A stretch of 64,000 nucleotides of DNA from Bugula neritina (Eukaryota; Bryozoa; Gymnolaemata; Cheilostomatida; Bugulidae), in assembly GCA_964035545.1 (NCBI GenBank), contig OZ037766.1, positions 32,557,773 through 32,621,772 on the forward strand. The letters run 5' to 3'. A program made the position numbers and the translations under genes. Within the stretch, counting starts at the first letter, position 1; every line of letters begins with the position of its first letter. The notes under the pieces are model-generated. The model saw nothing but the letters and a program-made list of their open reading frames with translations. It had not been told where the DNA came from and did no database searches. Below are positions 24,901 to 36,141 of this stretch, in pieces.

Positions 24901-27900
24901 AAGTTGTGAATGATTCCCGTATAATTTATGTGAATGATAATCGTATCATCACCACTGGATTCTGCTCGGTGAGTATTTCCTGTTTCGTGGAATGCGTTTT
25001 GTTTTTAATCTAATAAAATGAACTAACAATGAAATGAATTATATAATGCAGTGTGTTGTATTACATTATATTGTATTACATTATATTATATTGTATTACA
25101 TTATATTGTATTACATTATATTGTATTACATTATATTGTATTACATTATATTGTATTACATTATATTGTATTACATTATATTGTATTACAATCATACTTT
25201 AGGACTACATTACCAATAACCAGGGTCGTGTGGTATGTAACACATACCTATGGAGGTGTAGCACACTTTGGTATATTAGTCATAACTTTCACGTCACAAA
25301 ATTAATAATTCTGTGTCCTGTGTGTAATTACAGGATAGGAGTCGTCGGGCCCTGATATATGATACGAGGAACCTCTCTGGTGCTCTGGATAATGTAGATT
25401 TTGATAGTAGCCATGGGTACGTTTTTCTGTTATATATTCATTACACGTGTCCGCTGTTGTGATCAGACAATGCTTATGTTATCATATATATGCTATTATC
25501 ATATATATGCTATTATCATATCTATGCTATTATCATATATATGCTATTATCATGTCTATGTTATTACTATAGATATGCTATTATCATAATTATCTATGTT
25601 ATTATTACATCTATGCTGTTATCATATCTATGCTATTACTATAGATATGCTATTATCATATCTATGCTATTACTATAGATATGCTATTATCATATCTATG
25701 CTATTACTATAGATATGCTATTATCATATATATGCTATTATTATATCTATGCTATATCTATGATATACAGTGACATGTTTTATAATTACCAGAATTCTGG
25801 TCCCTCTGTTTGACCAAGACACGAATATGCTCTACGCGTATGGCAGGGGAGACAATAATGTGAGATTTCTGGAGTCGACAAGCAAAGCACCATATCTGGT
25901 TCAAGGTAGAGCTTCTTTAGTGTTACTAGTCATTGTGTACATTATAATACTGTGAGAGCTGTGATGGTTAACACATACAACTATTCTTACAGTGTCAAGT
26001 GTCTTAGAGTTGATATTGCGAGTTGTGTGAGTCTTAGCATGCTGGGGGGGGGGGGGTGTACAAGCGCTTTGTATGACATGAAGTTTGCCAAACCTCCTAA
26101 ATCTATTGCCTAACTTTTTAAAGTTGCAAGCTCAATAGCTCTCTGTCATGCAAACTTCTTTCGATAATACCTCAGTTTTGCTCTTTGTGAAACATGGCCG
26201 ATGTTTACAAGCTCTACTCCTGATTTCTTCATGCTTTATTCTGGTTTGAACATAATATTTAAGACTCCATTGCCAGGGTAGAAAGCTTATTAATTTTGTC
26301 CCTGTAGCCCCTCTCCGTCTCATGAATATAAATATTTAGTTTATTACAACGTTTGCTGTGTTTGCTAAACTCTATGTGGAAGCTGACACTTTTACTCTGA
26401 ATTTAATGTGAAGTTGTCTCCCCTATACTGTTGCTGTGAGGAGTTGTCTCTCCTATACTGTTACTGTGAGGAGTTGTCTCTCCTATACTGTTACTGTAAG
26501 AAGTTGTCTCCCTTATACTGTTACTGTGAGGAGTTGTCTCTTCTATACTGTTAATGTGAGGAGTTGTCTCTCCTATACTGTTACTGTGAGGAGTTGTCTC
26601 CCTTATACTGTTACTGTGAGGAGTTGTCTCTTCTATACTGTTAATGTGAGGAGTTATCTCCCCTATACCGTTATTGTAAGGAGTTGTCTCCCTTATACTT
26701 GTATACTGTTAATGTGAGGAGTTGTCTCCCCTATACTGTTACTGTGAGGAGTTGTCTCTCCTATACTGTTACTGTGAAGAGTTGTCTCTCCTATATTGTT
26801 ACTGGAAGGAGTTGTCTCTCCTATACTGTTACTGTGAGGAGTTGTCTCTCCTATATTGTTACTGGAAGAAGTTGTTTTCCTTTCAGCTGCCTGTGATCTG
26901 CTGAAGTCACAAGTGAAGGGGGCGTGTCTTGTACCGAAAACAGCGGTAGACGTGATGAAGGGAGAAGTGAACAGAATGTTGGTGCTGAGCAAAGATAGCG
27001 TTGTTCCTGTACCCTACATCATACCGCGACGGGTGAGTGTTTGGGTTGCCGGTGTTCACACATGAGTATATATTGCTAGGACCTGTTCACACATGAGTAT
27101 ATATTGCTAGGACGTGTTCACACATGAGTATATATTGCTAGGGCGTGTTCACACATGAGTATATATTGCTAGGGCGTGTTCACACATGAATATATATTGC
27201 TAGGACATGTTTACACATGAGTATATACATGCTCAAAGTCGTAGTTTAAGTATGGTTTACTTGAAGTTGATCACTTCTGTAATATATTATTATTTCATTA
27301 TCTCGTTTCAGTCGTATGCTGAGTTTCACTCCGATGTCTTCCCTGACACTTATTCTGGAGAGCCAGGATGTGATGTCGATGCCTGGTTGACTGGAGCTGC
27401 CCCACAGGTACGTCGCTGTTGCGGCTGCAGCCGCTGTATAACATGCATACTACTGTATAACCTGTATAATATGCATACTACTGTATAACCCCTATAATAT
27501 GCATACTACTTTAAAGCCGTATAATAATTTCCAGATCGTCAAAGTTAGTTTGGATCCTGCAAAGTCTGGTAAGAAATCGGATCCAGTGGAAGCTAAGGCT
27601 ATCAAAGTGGAGGCACAGCCTGTCGCACACAAAACTGCAGTAAGCACTTCCAACGGGACTTCTGGCGACGCCCCCACCCCAGCTAAACCCGTGGAGTTTA
27701 AACCTAAGGCTGTAGCAAAGGTTGCTAAACCAGTCGTAGCCACTAGCAATGTGAGTTGAATGATTTTAGCTCATTTCTGGCCTCTCTTTGGCGTTATCTG
27801 ACTCAAGGTGACTTACAAATGCCTCAAAATAAAGGATGTTGAATATAAGACTTCCTGTCACAGAACTTAATGCGGCTAACCTGTTCTTTCAACTCAACTT

Positions 27901-30900
27901 ATTCCTACTGAAGGGCTAAAATAGCAATGAATCTGTTTCGATATATCAATAAGTACCATAGCCTGTACATGTAGTGTAGACCGTAGGTGTGTTAGTTAAT
28001 AAACCTGTATACTGTCTGTATATACACAGGTATCGCCTGTCTCGCAGGTATCGCCTGTCTCGCAGGTAGAGAAAGAAGACCACTCTACTCAGACTACACC
28101 AGTAAGACATCGGGAGCCGAGCACACAGGACACGTCTGCACGACAATCTCAGCTGTTCAAATGTAAGTACTTGGTGATGAGCTAACAATGTATTGCTACT
28201 GGTGACTTCTCATCTACTCCTCTACGTTATACTATTCTGTCAAAGTTGTCCCCACATGTTGATAGAATGTATTGTACGTACGCTCTATTCTCTGTGAATC
28301 ACGCTGTCACAACTAGCTTCATGCACACTGGAGATGCACTCCGAGTGAAACGTTTAATCACTTTAGCTCTACACATCAAATTATTTGTAAAAAGTCGGAA
28401 GATAAACTCCTGAGGCAAATACATGATATATTAATGGACTGTAAAGTTAATATTGTTAGATGGTTTCACTCACTGGTCTTCTTTCATTGTGCTAGAAAGT
28501 TAACTTCCAGATCTTACACGCACTAAAACTGTGGCACTCTGTTGACACCTCCCTCTCTTTTGTGTAAATCACCTTCAAGTGTTGTGGTGACAAGTCTGTT
28601 CTTATTAAATGTACAAATACCATAAGACTAAAATTAGTATTTGCTGCCATTCAATGGCTGACTCTATCTTAAGGTCTCAGAATAACGTCTTGTCATATGG
28701 TGTTGGCAGCAAACAACTTGCTATACTTCTCAAAGCAGCGGTAAAATTTGCTTGTCTAAGCATGTTTTTTATGATTGTTTTATTAGAAGTGTTGATGAAG
28801 AGTTGCAAAGTTTAATCTTGTGTATATATTGCCTAGCAACTTGTGTACATATAACCTAGCAACTTGTTTACATGTAGCCAAGCAACTTGTTTACATGTAA
28901 CCTAGCAACTTGCGTACATATAACCTAGCAACTTGTTTACATGTTGCCTAGCAACTTGTATACATATAACCTAGCAACTTGTTTATATGTAGCCTAGCAA
29001 CTTCTGTACATGTCACTCATCAAGTTCTGTCTGTGCTTGATCAATAGCTGAAATACATATAGCCCAGTGACCTGTTATATAGTTTAACGGGGCGTGTACA
29101 GTTTTCTTCCTAAGTATATCTGAATACTAATGCTATAATATTTAGTTGGATCTGCTGTATGTAAAACAGAAAATTCATGTTGATATGTTAATTGTGTCAC
29201 TTAGCAACAGAAACACAAACAATAAAGCCATTAGTTTGGCCTCACTTATGCCGCAGGCATCCTGGTATGTTGAAATCTCTCACATAATGTTATTATAATA
29301 GTACTTTCAGCAAAACAAGAGTTGGTGAAGTTCGTTTTCATCAAACATTTGATTATGTAATATCCTGTCTTTTCGCACGTATACAAAGCATATAGCTTGT
29401 TGCTATTATAATAACATTTTGTATCAAATTTATTTTCTCTCAGATGATTGAATGGAGTTTAACTTTCTCTGAGACTATCTTAATGGTGAATCGGTCAACT
29501 ATAACATGACACTTTGTAAAACCAACTTCTGGGTTTTGTGTTTAAATACCGCTGTTATTACAGTGCGGATAAGTTGTGTATTTCTACGGGAAGTTACATG
29601 AAGCCGAAGCAATATGACGTAACGCCGTGTCATGTTATAGTTGGCCAATGGACCCTGCTTTCACCGTATCAGGCTCTGAATATCTCATACTTTGTCCGTC
29701 TCTCTACTAACTGCTCCCTGTAGTCTTACTCGCTCTTTCGTATCTTCAGCTACTGGTTAGTGGTAACATCTACGCTGGGGTCATAACCTCATATATGCTG
29801 GACATTAGAACAACTCTGCTGTAGATATTTTCTCTTTCGTTGGTATTCAGCTATACAAAACAAAATACAAAATAGATACGGTGTGAATTCATTTGAGTAT
29901 ATAATTGATATAAAGTAGTTTTTATTACACCTACACTCATTACACCTACACCCATTACACCTACACTCATTACACCTACACTCATTATACCTACACTCAT
30001 TACACCTACATTCATTATACCTACACTCATTACACCTACATTCATTACACCTCCACTCATTATACCTACACTCATTATACCTACACTCATTATACCTACA
30101 CTCATTATACCTACATTCATTACATTGTAGTTTTACGGCTAGTTCAATGCTAAGGTCCTTGATTCATGAAATCTCACCCCCTCATCCGCAGTGGGCACTT
30201 TCAGCTCCCCTATTCCGGGTGACTTGTTATCCACCTTTTATGAGATGAGCTACTGAGGAATCCCCTAGCCTTTGTGTGATGTCATGCTCAATATTTCATT
30301 CATATCTTGTGAACTGAGAAATGCATTCATATGGACTTGCAGCTAATTAATTGTGAAATTTCAGTTGAAGAGTTATCTGCTACTGTTCATTGTATAGATG
30401 TGTGTTAATCAATGTACATGGGTTTAGTAATCAATTTAATTCTGTAGCATTCAGTCAATAGACGGAACCGAAAGCACCCACTTCACTATATTCGCTAGCC
30501 ATTTGTGTGACATGTCCCTTTGATTCCCTTCTCTGTACATCTAACACACCATAAGCTATTTATACTGTCATTCCCATCTATTCGTGTGTCTGTCTGTGTG
30601 TCCCTTTGTTGGCAGCATGTCTCATGCTTTCTGTCATGTGACTACTTGCTCTCAGTCACATCACATGTCATGCAGTAGAAAACATTAAACTAGCATTCAA
30701 ATTCAGTCACATGCTCTCCCGTGTCACATGCTATCACATGTCACATGGTTAGTGTGTCACATGCTATCACATGTCACATGCTTAGTGTGTCACATGCTAT
30801 CACATGTCACATGCTATCACATGTCACATGCTTAGTGTGTCTCATGCTATCACATGTCACATGGTTAGTGTGTCACATGCTATCACATGTCACATGGTTA

Positions 30901-33900
30901 GTGTGTCACATGCTATCACATGTCGCATGATTAGCGTGTCACATGCTATCACATGTCACATGGTTAGTGTGTCACATGCTATCACATGTCGCATGGTGAG
31001 TCACATGGTTAGTCACATGGTAGCTCAGCGCCTATGCTGTGTATAGTTTATATAGGCATTGACAACAGATTAGGCAGTGTTGTTGAAAGAATTTATGCAT
31101 GCTTTTCAGTATACTGTATGTTCACATCTAACATGTCTATCAACAGTAGTTATTACAGTAGTTATAACGGCTAAAATCAAATTGCATGATTTTTGTTTTG
31201 CTTTGTTGTTAAAATATTTCCTTTTTTGCAGTAGTTGGTGCATTTTTATTGACTGCAAATGCAGGTCTATCTAATAATATATTGTTGTATAAGTCATATC
31301 TGAAGGGTGATAATGTTAAAGGATATTATCTTATGAATGTTTTACACTTTGTAACATAATATATTCTAAGTTGAAATCAAACTTGTATGCTACTACACAA
31401 CCTTTATTTTCAATTTTACAGCAAGTTCATTTCAAAAAGTAACTGTTTGAAGCCGTAGCTGTTACATTGCTGCATACTCTATAGTGTAGAGTTAATACTC
31501 TCCATGTGACCTTTACACATACTCTACACTCTACAGTGTATGCTCTCTACTCATTCACCGGCTTTCCATGTACCGATCTCAGATCGATCTCGCTGAGATC
31601 GATCCATGGAAAGACGCTAAAGATCGATCTCAGTCGTTCTGAGCTGGTCGGTCTGTAGAGCTCGAACTCAGATCGATCTCAAGGCAATAAGGTCATGGAA
31701 AGACGAAAGTTCGATCTGAGAAATAGAAAAAGACTGTTCGCTAAAATGTCGCCGCTAATAAAAATGATAATTTATTGGTAATTACTAAGCAAATTACTTA
31801 ATAATTACTATAGCCACATTTTCAGATGCCAAAACTTTGACTTTCAGTACTATGATTAAACAAACTCAATTATATAAAATTATAGACGGTAGAAGGTGGA
31901 AAAAGTAGGAGCATTTAAATTGAATTTAAATGGCTAGTAAAACTTACTTTCATTAGTTATTTGCTGCTTATTTTTAAGCCCAATAGTCCTGTAAGTTTAT
32001 GAATAATCTGCACAACAGCTATTAATTTTATATAAGCTGTCAAACTAAAATATTAAAATGAATTATCTTAAGTTGGCTAAATTGCTTCTTACTAAAAGCT
32101 TTACTGCGTAGAGTTTATAGCTGGCACTGAATTTTAGACTATGGAAATTTTGTTTTTTCAAAAGCATTAGCTTGAATCACCCAGGTGGGTTAAAAAATAT
32201 AATATTAAAGTACTCTTCACTTAAGAGGAGGCAACTCCGCTAGATCGATCTGACACTCTCATGGAAAAACGATCGATCTGATCAGCACATTTCTCAGATC
32301 GATCTCAGCGAGATCGATCTGAGATCGGTACATGGAAAGCCGGTGTATGTAACCTTTACACATACTCTACAGTGTAGAGTTCATACTCTCTATGTGACCT
32401 TTACAGTCTCTGTGAAGACATCAAAGTTCAGGCACCTCAAGGGCACACCCCTTCATAAGAGTCATCGCATTGAGAATATCAGAAACTTGAGTAACCGAGT
32501 GCCCAGCGAGTCAAATGGATTTGCCGCCAACCCTGAGAGGTGTGCCATCACGCTGAAAGGACCAGCTGGGCTTGTCTCGGTCCTTGAGGTAAACTCCTCG
32601 TTGTCATGGTTACGAGTAGCTCTAGTAGAAAACAAAGCTAATGATCAGTAATTATTTTAGTGAATTTATTGTCACCTTTCTACTGCTCAGTATATTATAA
32701 TCATAATTTATTTTCATAGTTTGTGGCACAAAAATTCTTCTTTTGAATATGATTACATGTATACCCTCTAGTCTTACATTCAGAAAGTCACAATTTAGTC
32801 ATCTTCTGTTTCATATTATAGTTTCATTTCGCTGAGAAAAATTAACTATTTGCACCCAGAGTTCGAAATGTTATCACTCCAGATTTCTGTAGACTGAAGG
32901 GGATATCTACAGCATGTTCTAACAGTCTGCTGTAACGTAATGTTGAGTTGTGTTTATTCTCTAGTTGGAGAATGTTGGGAAGTTAGAGGACACGCCCCTT
33001 CCTGCCTTGTCTCACGGTGTACCCGTGTGTGACTTCAAGTGGGATCCATTCAACAACAGTCGCCTAGCAACTGGTAAGTCACCATATTATTAGCTGTCTG
33101 TATCTACAAGCTGTGAAGTGAAACCAGTGAATATATGTCCATTTATGGTTAATAATTTATTGTTTTAAGGGGAAGACAAATTCTTGAATCCTGTTTTCAT
33201 CAATACTGAAAATAGAATTCCGAATCTTCTAATTATAAGCTGAAGAAATTAAACTCGTAATGAACTATGAGTTGTTCGGCTTCTATCAGAAGTTGATTCG
33301 AGTCCACAAAGCTGTCGAGTTGATCAGTCTGTTTGTTTCGTTCTCACAGGTACAGAATCCGGTGCAGTCTTTCTCTGGGAGATTCCGGAAGGCGGATTGG
33401 AAGGTGTTAAGGAGGAACCAGTGAAAAAGATTTTAGCTCATAATGACAAGATTTACTCCTTGGAGGTGTGACCTTTATATGACCTTCAACTATATCTTAC
33501 TCTCTATACTATTCTATACCATACAATACTATACTACACTACACTATACTATACAATGCTATACTGTACTATACTATACTATACTATACTATTCTATACT
33601 ATACTATACTATATATACTATACTATACTATATACTCTATATACCATACCTAACTCTCTACACTACACTATACTACACTATACTATACTACACTATACTA
33701 TACTATACTATACTACACTATACTACACTACACTACACTACACTACACTACACTACACTACACTACACTACACTACACTACACTACACTACACTACACTA
33801 CACTACACTACACTATACTACACTACACTATACTATACTATACTATATCTGATATATCTATGTCATATCTGCTGCAGTTCCATCCGCTAGCCAGCGATGT

Positions 33901-36141
33901 GCTTGCCTCTTCTGCTCAAGACTTTAAAGTCAAAATTTGGGACTTACAGTCGGAGACTAGTTTGACCTTGGAAGGTCATTCATCACCGGTGAGCTCAATG
34001 ATGTCTCTGCTCAATATTTCAGTTCCAACATTCAAAGGAAGTTCATTATTGAATAGGCAAGTTAGATAGACAAGCTATTGACTGTGACATTTGATTACAG
34101 ATATTAGCCATGGCGTGGAGCTCTAACGGAATATACCTTGCTACGTACAGCAAAGACTCTGTCATTAGGATCTATGAACCCCGAGCTTCTACCTCTCCTA
34201 TCAGAGAGGGCAAAGGCCCATCCGGCGGCAGGAGTGGTAGAATAGTCTGGGTCCTTAATGACTCATTTGTAGCTGTTTCGGGATTCGGCAGGTTTGTCTC
34301 CTCCCCAATTCGCTTTTATCTTTCCTGTCACTACTGTTTAGTCGCATATGTTTGGCACGTATTTTATCTAGTTAGTTCACTCGACTAGCTACTCAGTCTA
34401 CATGCACTGGACATGTATCTCTGAAGTTATCTTCTCATTGTGTATACTTATAGGGATTCCGACCGGTGTCTTCAGCTCTTTGACCCGGAAGATTTGTCGG
34501 TGGGCGTGGCCTCCGTTGGGCTAGACAACGCCCCCTCTCTTCTCATTCCTTACTACGATGCTGATAGTCACACTATATTCCTCACTGCCAAGGTCAGTTG
34601 GTACATCTTCCTGTCTAGCCGTGCCATCGTCTAGACAGTACGACCACTTTCTGTCTAGCCACCACATCGTCTAGACAGTACGACCACTTCCTGTCTAGCC
34701 ACCACATCGTCTAGACAGTACGACCACTTCCTGTCTAGCCGTGACATTGTCTAGACAGTACGGCCACTTCACTGTTCCTCCTCACGACACTGTATCATAG
34801 ATTCTCATCGTAACACTTCTTTCATATCCTGACCTGTTTGAGTATTTCCCTTTGTAGATTCAGATATGTGCTAAATATTATCTTATCTCATCTGCTTTGT
34901 TTAGACTAAGTCCTCTAGTTACTCAGAGATTAGACTAAGTCCTCTAGTTACTCAGACTGAGTTCCATGTACTCTACTTTGTTGTTGCAGGGGGATACTAT
35001 AGTACAAGCATACGAGGTGACTCCTGACGCCCCTTACTTCCAAGTTCTCTCAAGTTTCCACGTGTCCAGCCAGCACCAGGCTCTCGCGTTTCTGCCCAAG
35101 AAATGTTGTGATGTGGCAAACATCGAGTTCGCGAAAGCCTATAGGCTCACTCAGACCATGATTGAACCAATCAGCTTCACTGTACCAAGAGTCAGGGTAG
35201 GGGTACACTTTATACACTTATTTGTTGGTGAATGTGTAGAGTTTTTTCTTGCGTAGGTCAAGAAACTGACATTATTATCATGTTCATTCAGGAACTGAGC
35301 GTCTCAGGTGTTGACTGTAGAAGTTGAAGTATTTTAGTATGGAGTTGTGTCTAGCATAGAATGTATATCATGTATAGCTCTTCACATGTCTGATTATATT
35401 CAAGTGAAGTAGCCTTAGTCTTACTCAAGTCTTTGGACTTTCCTTGGATGATGTCGTTTGTGTTTCTAATTTAGTCCGAGTTCTTTCAAGATGATTTGTT
35501 TCCTGATACGTCCGTAACATGGGAGGCTAGCAGCACCTCTTCAGAGTGGTTCAGCGGTATAGATAGACAAGCTAAGGTGCTCAGTCTATTTCCAGAGGGA
35601 ATGACCAAATGTAAGAGAACTATATATCCAGGCTTACAAGTTCAGTTTACTCAGGCCACACCTCTATATACTGGATGTGGAATATTGTATATGTAAAGTA
35701 ATGAATATGTAGAAATACGTACGTGTATAGAATACTCTACGTGATGAACTCTGCACGTGTTGCAGTGTCTGAAGCTCCTCCTGAAAAGGTCAAGGAGAGA
35801 AAGTACGAGAAGTTTGACGCTGCCACTTATAAAACTGCTGCTCAAAAGAGAGATGAATTGGTGAGTTGACCTTGACATTAGTAAGTAAGTAGTCAGTGAG
35901 TAGTCAGTGAGTAGTATTAGTCAGTGATTAGTTAGTGAGTCATGTTAATCCGTGAGTAGTTAGTGAGTCATGTTAGTCAGGTAGTAGTCAGTGAGTAGTA
36001 TTAGTCAATGAATCATATGTCAGTAAGTTACTGATTCTCCAGGTGAATGCTGTCACTGCTAATCTGGACAAACACGAAGACCCGCTGCCCCAGGACCTGC
36101 AGGAGGGGGTCGACTCTGACGAGTGGAGTGATGAGGACTGA
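21902..36141 (+). CDS. CORO7: Coronin 7 (two-propeller coronin), 22 exons, 963 aa
   Basis: Exons: 21902-21967, 22418-22517, 23663-23743, 23832-24089, 24201-24331, 24885-24968, 25334-25416, 25793-25905, 26887-27032, 27312-27407, 27535-27750, 28030-28162, 32407-32588, 32965-33073, 33350-33465, 33878-33988, 34101-34291, 34454-34592, 34990-35196, 35475-35610, 35766-35860, 36043-36141. All phases agree. Coronin 7 is an actin-related WD40 protein that acts at the Golgi in post-Golgi transport. The first propeller (about residues 1-390) contains DFGFSPHDDSLLATTSFDNH, IKLWRLPD and the coronin block LVPLFDQDTNMLYAYGRGDN. A Lys/Ala/Ser linker (about 390-505) follows. The second propeller opens with SKFRHLKGTPLHKSHRIENI and contains FHPLASDVLASSAQDFKVKI, GPSGGRSGRIVWV and ECDV-type landmarks. 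The C-terminus DPLPQDLQEGVDSDEWSDED matches the acidic tail of vertebrate coronin 7 (about 925 aa). The ATG lies right after an acceptor-like TTGTAG, so a non-coding first exon is likely. Identity is certain. Confidence 0.97.
23474..23645 (+). repeat. 12-bp minisatellite in CORO7 intron 2
   Basis: The unit is ATTACCTGGTGT or ATTACCTGGTAT, about 14 copies. Because the period is divisible by three, all frames stay open. None of these frames is coding; the exon begins only after the TTTTGTAG at 23662. Confidence 0.95.
24585..24868 (+). repeat. About 23-bp degenerate minisatellite in CORO7 intron 5
   Basis: The unit is AGAGATACTACAGAGTTTAG plus GTT, in roughly 12 diverged copies. Each copy contains TACTACAG, which resembles a 3' splice site. 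The array ends about 15 bp before the true acceptor of exon 6. Confidence 0.9.
25051..25190 (+). repeat. 15-bp minisatellite in CORO7 intron 6
   Basis: The unit is TTACATTATATTGTA, about 9 copies, almost perfect on the right side. Confidence 0.95.
25478..25768 (+). repeat. 17-bp minisatellite in CORO7 intron 7
   Basis: The unit is ATATATGCTATTATCAT with TCTATG and AGATATG variants, about 17 copies. It ends about 25 bp before the exon 8 acceptor. Confidence 0.93.
26408..26882 (+). repeat. 30-bp minisatellite filling CORO7 intron 8 up to the acceptor
   Basis: The unit is GAGGAGTTGTCTCTCCTATA followed by CTGTTACTGT, about 15 copies. The last copies run into the polypyrimidine tract TTTTCCTTTCAG of exon 9, so the pyrimidine-rich half of the unit may have derived from the splice acceptor region. 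Confidence 0.95.
27047..27232 (+). repeat. 30-bp minisatellite in CORO7 intron 9
   Basis: The unit is TGTTCACACATGAGTATATA followed by TTGCTAGGAC, 6 copies, starting only 14 bp after the exon 9 donor. Confidence 0.95.
28825..29010 (+). repeat. 23-24-bp minisatellite, CORO7 large intron
   Basis: About 8 diverged copies of CCTAGCAACTTGTTTACATG plus TA or TAA. Confidence 0.88.
29925..30125 (+). repeat. 15-bp minisatellite, CORO7 large intron
   Basis: The unit is TACACCTACACTCAT with a TATACC variant, about 13 copies. The minus strand reads as repeats of SVGIM/NVGVM and is not a gene. Confidence 0.95.
30700..31020 (+). repeat. 33-bp minisatellite, CORO7 large intron
   Basis: The unit is CACATGCTATCACATGTCAC followed by ATGGTTAGTGTGT, about 9 copies with internal shorter CACATG periodicity. 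Open frames across it are repeat artefacts. Confidence 0.95.
31556..32345. mobile_element. Palindrome-ended DNA element (MITE), about 790 bp
   Basis: The two ends are long inverted repeats. The left reads CACCGGCTTTCCATGTACCG then ATCTCAGATCGATCTCGCTGA; the right end is its near-perfect reverse complement, closing GGAAAGCCGGTG at 32345. Further AGATCGATCT palindromes lie inside both ends. No transposase frame is present. An AT dinucleotide flanks both sides if one extra base is counted at each end, which would fit the 2-bp AT duplications of ISL2EU-type elements; this class call is tentative. The right end lies 61 bp before CORO7 exon 13. Confidence 0.85.
33490..33848 (+). repeat. (CTATA/CTACA)n pentanucleotide microsatellite in CORO7 intron 15
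   Basis: About 350 bp of CTATA and CTACA units. The exon 16 acceptor (CTGCAG at 33872-33877) follows 25-30 bp later. The Tyr/Thr/Leu-rich open frame over this stretch is an artefact that happens to run into exon 16. Confidence 0.97.
34603..34770 (+). repeat. 40-bp minisatellite in CORO7 intron 18
   Basis: The unit is CTGTCTAGCCACCACATCGT followed by CTAGACAGTACGACCACTTC, 4 copies. Each contains the inverted pair CTGTCTAG/CTAGACAG, so transcripts could fold into repeated hairpins. Confidence 0.92.
35861..36042 (+). repeat. GTGAGT-rich degenerate repeat filling the last CORO7 intron
   Basis: The true donor is TTG|GTGAGT. The intron then repeats GTCAGTGAGTAGT, GTTAGTGAGTCAT and GTAAGTAAGTAG. 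Near-consensus donors therefore recur about every 10-20 bp until the acceptor at 36042. Confidence 0.8.

Larger units (their letters stand above)
28163..32406 (+). other. Largest CORO7 intron (4.2 kb), separating the two propeller halves
   Basis: No supported exon is seen inside. It holds a 23-24-bp repeat of CCTAGCAACTTGTTTACATG at 28825-29010, a 15-bp array, a 33-bp array and a palindromic DNA element (each listed). The exons on either side encode the Ser/Thr-rich inter-propeller linker and the start of the second propeller. The intron thus sits close to the old domain-duplication boundary. Confidence 0.7.

Noticed and set aside
26693-26992. 99-codon minus-strand open frame opposite CORO7 exon 9
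   Set aside because: It is the antisense of the 30-bp minisatellite plus a coding exon of the other strand.
29851-30120. Gly/Met/Val/Ser repeat open frame (minus strand)
   Set aside because: It is the 15-bp intronic repeat read on the opposite strand.
28820-31020. CRISPR-like arrays of repeats with spacers
   Set aside because: The repeats are directly tandem with no unique spacers and lie in an animal intron.
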